Below are positions 54,736-58,343 of a DNA stretch of 58,343 nt, piece by piece. The position numbers were made by a program, and so were the translations under genes. Position 1 is the stretch's first letter. Every line of letters begins with the position of its first letter. This stretch comes from Winogradskyella sp. Lineage in GTDB: Bacteria; Bacteroidota; Bacteroidia; Flavobacteriales; Flavobacteriaceae. The notes below the pieces were generated by a model, which made no database searches, was not told the DNA's origin, and saw nothing but the letters and a program-made list of their open reading frames with translations. Where the stretch lies: assembly GCF_025210595.1 (NCBI RefSeq), contig NZ_JAOARH010000080.1, positions 1-58,343 of the forward strand. The letters are read 5' to 3'.

Positions 54736-56099
54736 TAAATACTTGGTACTGTTACAGTACGTCCTATCCAACATCCAATCTTAATTGATTGACCTGCATT
54801 ACCTTCAGTAAAGATATCTGATTTAGATGGCGCACTTGCTCTGTAACTTGCTGCAGATTTAGTTGCTGCAGATTTTAAACGACCATCTACTCTTCCTGCT
54901 TTCTCTGCAGTACTAGCAGCTAACCAAAATACAGCTCTTTTATTAAAGTTAGAATCACCACAGTTATTAGCACTCTTAGCATACATTGCAGCTATTGCTA
55001 AATAAGGTGAACCATCTGAAGGATTTAACTTCATAGATTCTGTATAGTATTGTCTTGCTCTACTATAACTTCCTTTAGATTTTAAATCTTGCGCTAACTT
55101 CTTATATAACTTCGCCTTTTTTAATGGATCTGATTCTAAAGAAATTGTCTGGTCAAAATACTGCTTTTCTCCTGTCAGTAAGTATAGATAGAATGCTGTA
55201 TCTGCACTTGGCTCAATACTGTTTTTTTGCTGAACTAATTTTAAAAATAATGGATCTTCTTTACACCCTTTGGCATACATACGATTCATAGCTCTTTGCA
55301 ACCAAACTCCATCATTCTTATTTTCTTCATAATTCTTTTGGTATAAAGGAATCAGTACGTCGCAATTTGCTCTATCACCTAACTTCTTATCCATACTGCT
55401 TAAAATCTGGTTTTCAAAAGCATCAATGTTAGACTCGTAACTAGACTTGTACTTTGCTTCTTTTTTAGACAAAACCTGTCCAGCTTCTTCCTTAGCTGCA
55501 TACTTATTAAGCTTAGTTGTATAACCAGCTATTAAGCTTTGGATTAACTCATTAACATCATCATATTTATTAAACATGTCTTGAGCTGGTTTCTTTCCAG
55601 CATCAAACAAATCTACTGCTAAAGAGAAATAAGTATAAAGCCCTTTTGCACTGGTAAAGTTTTTAGGATCTTTTTTATAGGCTTCATCAAACATATTAAA
55701 CAATTGCTCTTTAGATTTACCTAACTCTTTCTTATACTTATAAGCTAAGTTAGCTTTGTCTACTATAATTTCACCTTCATCATATTTAGATGCAAAATTC
55801 GTTCTACTTTGATCGTACAGTAACATTAAATCATTAATATGTGCTATTTGATCTGCTCCTGTAGAATTCTTTATTTTATGCTTCAATATTTTTTCACCGT
55901 GAACATATATTGCTCTATTAAACTTTGGGCATTTGTTTCGTACAATATTCCAAGGTCCATAAGCATCATCGTACTTTTTTGTTTTCACATAACTATCAAA
56001 AATTGATAAGTTATTCATGCACTCTTCATCTTGCTGTGCAAAACCACTGCTGACACTCACAAAAAGAGCTGCTAGTAGTATTGTAATTTTCGTCTTCAT
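54735..56099 (-). CDS. Exported tetratricopeptide-repeat protein
   Basis: A 454-residue protein with a Sec signal peptide ending near GFAQQ. Most of the rest is alpha-helical, with degenerate TPR units; the clearest is SYSRARQYYTESMKLNPSD near residue 350. The C-terminal 70 residues contain an unusual Cys/Asn/Ser region. It probably acts as a periplasmic scaffold. Its stop codon overlaps the lptC start and its start lies 17 bases after the outer-membrane protein gene, so a role with LPS or outer-membrane assembly is plausible but not shown. Confidence 0.8.
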   Translation of the reverse strand: MKTKITILLAALFVSVSSGFAQQDEECMNNLSIFDSYVKTKKYDDAYGPWNIVRNKCPKFNRAIYVHGEKILKHKIKNSTGADQIAHINDLMLLYDQSRTNFASKYDEGEIIVDKANLAYKYKKELGKSKEQLFNMFDEAYKKDPKNFTSAKGLYTYFSLAVDLFDAGKKPAQDMFNKYDDVNELIQSLIAGYTTKLNKYAAKEEAGQVLSKKEAKYKSSYESNIDAFENQILSSMDKKLGDRANCDVLIPLYQKNYEENKNDGVWLQRAMNRMYAKGCKEDPLFLKLVQQKNSIEPSADTAFYLYLLTGEKQYFDQTISLESDPLKKAKLYKKLAQDLKSKGSYSRARQYYTESMKLNPSDGSPYLAIAAMYAKSANNCGDSNFNKRAVFWLAASTAEKAGRVDGRLKSAATKSAASYRASAPSKSDIFTEGNAGQSIKIGCWIGRTVTVPSI

Positions 56100-56116
56100 C
56101 TTGTTAATTATTATTG

Positions 56117-57436
56117 TTAGTTGTACTTCTTTTGTCTAAACCATCTAGAGTTTAAAGATAAACTTACATTAAAGTTTATAAAATTCTCTTGGATTAAGTT
56201 ATTATTAGTTGTACCTCTTTTTCCTATTTCAAAGCCAAAATTAGCATTAGAAAATAACGTTCGGTTTCCAACTGGTAATCCTAGACCAAAAGATATGCCA
56301 AACTCTTTAATCGATTCATTTTTCACAACTAAACCTGTATTAGCATAGTTAAAACCTGCTCTATAAACTACACGTTTAAAATATCCAGAAAATGCATCAA
56401 AGTCTGGAATATAAAAACCTCCTACTGATATTTGAGAAGCATTCTCAAAGGTAGAAACATCATTACTATAAAACGGATTAGAAAAATCACTTGTATTTTG
56501 AAACGTATATTCTGCTCCTACAAACCAAGATTTTGGTTTACCTAAGCCTGCACCAAATGATAGTCTTGAAGGTAAAGTTAATTTAGTTTCTCTTAGATTT
56601 TGAGCATCTAAATCAACTTCAGAAGTATTTAATGTTGCTTCTATATCTGTTTGTGTATTAATTACAATTGTTGAGAAAGTTCTTGCATTATCTGAAGTTA
56701 ATTTACTTTCTGGCGCATAAGTAGCCGTAGCAGAAAGCTCTAGTTTATCAGAAATTCTTGTTTTGTACGCTAAACCAAAATTTAAATTTAAACCACTTAA
56801 ATCTGACCTACTATTTTCTCTAGTTTGATATTGCACTAAATTACCATCTGGTGTATATGCAAATTCAATTGCAGTATTTTGAACATTTCCAAAATTATAA
56901 TTAACATCTACACCAGCATTTAATTTTTTAGAAATCTGATAACCAAACCCAGCAAAAACCCTATTAACACCACCCTCTCCTCTAAAACGATTTACAATAT
57001 CCCCATCGTTATCGATATTGTCTAGCTTATATCCAACCGATGTATATGGCAATAAACCAAAACCAAAACCAAACTTACCAATAGGTACAGACAAAGCTAT
57101 ATAATCAAACGAAGAGCTGTTAGCATTATCCTCACCAGATTCACCTTTTAGAGTAACTCTAGAAGCTGTACCAGCTACTGCAAATTTTACCGGTCTACTT
57201 TCACCATCAAAAGGGTAAGCATCAATATTTTTACCAACATAAGATGCTGGGTTTCTGAGGTTAATATGAATACTATCTAAGTACACACCTATTCCACCCA
57301 TACTTCGGTTTTCTACAGTCCCTTTAAATTTAAGACTACCTATTCCATAAAATGAGTAAGGTGATGCTGTACCTTGCTGAGCAAAAACACTAGAACTTAG
57401 AATTGTAATACAAATTACAATGAGTCGTTTTATCAT
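56117..57436 (-). CDS. Outer-membrane beta-barrel protein (FadL/PorV-like)
   Basis: A 439-residue outer-membrane protein with a Sec signal peptide (MIKRLIVICITILSSSVFAQ). The mature start ASPYSFYGIGSLKFKG and the NRSMGGIGVYL segment match large Bacteroidota barrels annotated as porin- or FadL-like proteins. Many alternating strands end in a C-terminal strand with the aromatic residues FNVSLSLNSRWF. The start codon overlaps the coaX stop as TAATG. The cargo is unknown. Confidence 0.82.
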   Translation of the reverse strand: MIKRLIVICITILSSSVFAQQGTASPYSFYGIGSLKFKGTVENRSMGGIGVYLDSIHINLRNPASYVGKNIDAYPFDGESRPVKFAVAGTASRVTLKGESGEDNANSSSFDYIALSVPIGKFGFGFGLLPYTSVGYKLDNIDNDGDIVNRFRGEGGVNRVFAGFGYQISKKLNAGVDVNYNFGNVQNTAIEFAYTPDGNLVQYQTRENSRSDLSGLNLNFGLAYKTRISDKLELSATATYAPESKLTSDNARTFSTIVINTQTDIEATLNTSEVDLDAQNLRETKLTLPSRLSFGAGLGKPKSWFVGAEYTFQNTSDFSNPFYSNDVSTFENASQISVGGFYIPDFDAFSGYFKRVVYRAGFNYANTGLVVKNESIKEFGISFGLGLPVGNRTLFSNANFGFEIGKRGTTNNNLIQENFINFNVSLSLNSRWFRQKKYN

Positions 57437-58164
57437 TATTTTGAATTAAAATCTAGAATAAAATTCAAACCCTCTAATAAGAAATTTGAATTCGCAAATA
57501 TGCTATTTTTTAATTGGTTTGACAAAAAATTGGCATCTCCTCCTGTTAAAATAACTGTTAAATCTTGATGTTTTTCTCTATATTGATCTATAACACCATC
57601 TATTTCTTTAACAACACCCATTACAACACCAGAATGCATAGACGATTCTGTAGAGTCTCCAATAATTGTTTTTGGTTGGCATTTCTCTAATAACGGAAGG
57701 TTTGCTGTTAAATTATGAAGTGTATGATATCTTAATCTAATACCTGGCGAAATTGCACCACCTAGATACTCATTTTTATTAGTTACAAAATCATATGTAA
57801 TACAAGTCCCAGCATCTATTATTAGTACATTATTATTTGGAAACTGACTTATTGAAGCACTCACCAAAGCAATACGATCTACACCTAAAGTTTGTGGTGT
57901 TTTATAAAGGTTTTTAAATGGTTGTTTCGTTTTATGATTAAGCTCTAAAGTCTTTAAATCTTTATCAATGACTCTTATTTGATCTTTAGACAAACTTCCA
58001 ACAGAAGAAATCATGGCTTTTTTAAGTTTAGGAAACTCTTTTTTAAGCATTTTATATTGCTTTTTAAGCTCTGAAAGCTCAAAACTTACTTTATAAACTA
58101 GTTCTTCATCATTAAAAACGGCAAATTTCACAAAGGTATTCCCAACATCAACTATAAGATTCAT
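57436..58164 (-). CDS. coaX: Type III pantothenate kinase
   Basis: Phosphorylates pantothenate in the first step of coenzyme A synthesis. With the ATG at 58164 the protein has 242 residues, beginning MNLIVDVGNTFVKFAVF, the phosphate-binding start of the family. Further marks are GVDRIALV, IDAGTCITYDF and GGAISPGI; the ASKHA fold fits the type III enzymes, which do not respond to CoA. A longer frame from 58185 is possible, but it would overlap the -7 box at 58183-58190. It is the first gene of a minus-strand operon. Confidence 0.94.
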   Translation of the reverse strand: MNLIVDVGNTFVKFAVFNDEELVYKVSFELSELKKQYKMLKKEFPKLKKAMISSVGSLSKDQIRVIDKDLKTLELNHKTKQPFKNLYKTPQTLGVDRIALVSASISQFPNNNVLIIDAGTCITYDFVTNKNEYLGGAISPGIRLRYHTLHNLTANLPLLEKCQPKTIIGDSTESSMHSGVVMGVVKEIDGVIDQYREKHQDLTVILTGGDANFLSNQLKNSIFANSNFLLEGLNFILDFNSK

Positions 58165-58182
58165 AGGCTTTTTCAGTATATG

Positions 58183-58190
58183 CAAATTTA
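58183..58190 (-). promoter_or_regulatory. Putative -7 box for the coaX operon
   Basis: Read on the minus strand, TAAATTTG fits TAnnTTTG and lies 18 bases before the coaX ATG at 58164. No clear -33 element was seen. Confidence 0.45.
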
Positions 58191-58215
58191 TAAAATCAAA
58201 TTTTACAATTTTATT

Positions 58216-58246
58216 TTTGGTAATACTAAAAATGAATTTATATTTG
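58216..58246 (+). promoter_or_regulatory. Promoter of tRNA-Phe
   Basis: TTTG (58216-58219) and TATATTTG (58239-58246) are spaced exactly 19 bases, the consensus arrangement. The tRNA begins 21 bases later. Confidence 0.75.
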
Positions 58247-58267
58247 CATCCGCTTAATTAAGCAACT

Positions 58268-58343
58268 GGTGCCTTAGCTCAGTTGGTAGAGCAAAGGACT
58301 GAAAATCCTTGTGTCCCTGGTTCGATTCCTGGAGGCACCACCA
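58268..58343 (+). tRNA. tRNA-Phe (anticodon GAA)
   Basis: A complete 76-base cloverleaf including an encoded CCA at the end. The acceptor stem GGTGCCT pairs with AGGCACC, the anticodon stem AAGGA/TCCTT encloses CTGAAAA (anticodon GAA), and the T arm has CCTGGTTCGATTCCTGG. The window ends at the last base of CCA, so whether other tRNAs follow cannot be seen. Confidence 0.96.

Noticed and set aside
54736-54774. Longer N-terminus of LptC
   Set aside because: It would overlap the TPR gene and hide the lipoprotein signal; the TAATG junction favours 54735.
1-58343. Mobile elements, prophage, CRISPR array or rRNA
   Set aside because: No transposase, integrase, phage-structural or Cas-like protein, no regularly spaced direct repeats and no rRNA stretches were seen on either strand.

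Overview
The window is a 58.3-kb, AT-rich piece of a chromosome from a member of the Bacteroidota, almost certainly Flavobacteriaceae. The signs are: a type IX secretion (T9SS) sorting domain on a giant secreted protein; lipoproteins with an acidic stretch after the Cys; TAnnTTTG promoter boxes with an upstream TTTG instead of the E. coli -35/-10; little Shine-Dalgarno use; an FtsZ with a very long acidic tail; a class II HMG-CoA reductase next to a GYDIA-type GHMP kinase; and the orders surE-lpxB-NlpC/P60 and coaX-OMP-TPR-lptC. The genus cannot be fixed from sequence reading alone. No IS element, prophage, CRISPR array or rRNA was seen.

Layout. 1-7,900: a secreted multidomain T9SS protein, then a small three-gene cassette (a 53-residue peptide too short for usual ORF cut-offs, an HPr-kinase-like protein and a family-5 nucleotidyltransferase), then a small outer-membrane protein. 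7,980-10,110 (minus): UDP-glucuronate decarboxylase, an M90 peptidase and tRNA-Arg. 10,137-26,490 (minus): yqeY and the complete-looking dcw cluster, in transcription order mraZ, rsmH, ftsL, ftsI, murE, mraY, murD, ftsW, murG, murC, ftsQ, ftsA, ftsZ; murF, murB and ddl are absent from it. 26,773-28,217 (plus): alpha/beta hydrolase and engB. 28,220-31,552 (minus): an ABC permease and a tail-specific protease. 31,802-34,238 (plus): surE, lpxB and an NlpC/P60 lipoprotein. 34,418-37,667 (plus): a coupled pair, a PhoX/DUF839-like lipoprotein and a di-haem peroxidase with an imelysin-like front half. 37,754-39,783: a comEC gene that reads as two overlapping frames. 39,789-47,738 (minus): a thioredoxin-fold protein, three POT peptide transporters and a dipeptidyl peptidase IV. 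47,889-50,185 (plus): HMG-CoA reductase and GHMP kinase of the mevalonate pathway. 50,304-58,164 (minus): a PpiD/SurA-like foldase, a CorC/CBS membrane protein, a 62-residue membrane protein, lptC, a TPR protein, an outer-membrane barrel and coaX. 58,268-58,343: tRNA-Phe ending exactly at the window edge.

How the genes work together. Most of the window is cell-envelope housekeeping: peptidoglycan precursor synthesis and division (dcw), lipid A (lpxB), LPS export (lptC), periplasmic folding and proteolysis. The DPP4/POT block looks like a peptide-scavenging module: dipeptides are cut off in the periplasm and imported.

The best candidate for something undescribed is the 4,830-7,230 cassette. 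A kinase and a nucleotidyltransferase of the types that accompany phosphorylated lasso peptides sit directly behind a tiny peptide with a Tat-like leader and a 13-residue Ser/Pro/Gly tail, with no lasso cyclase in the window. The second candidate is the imelysin-like/peroxidase fusion coupled to a PhoX-like lipoprotein.
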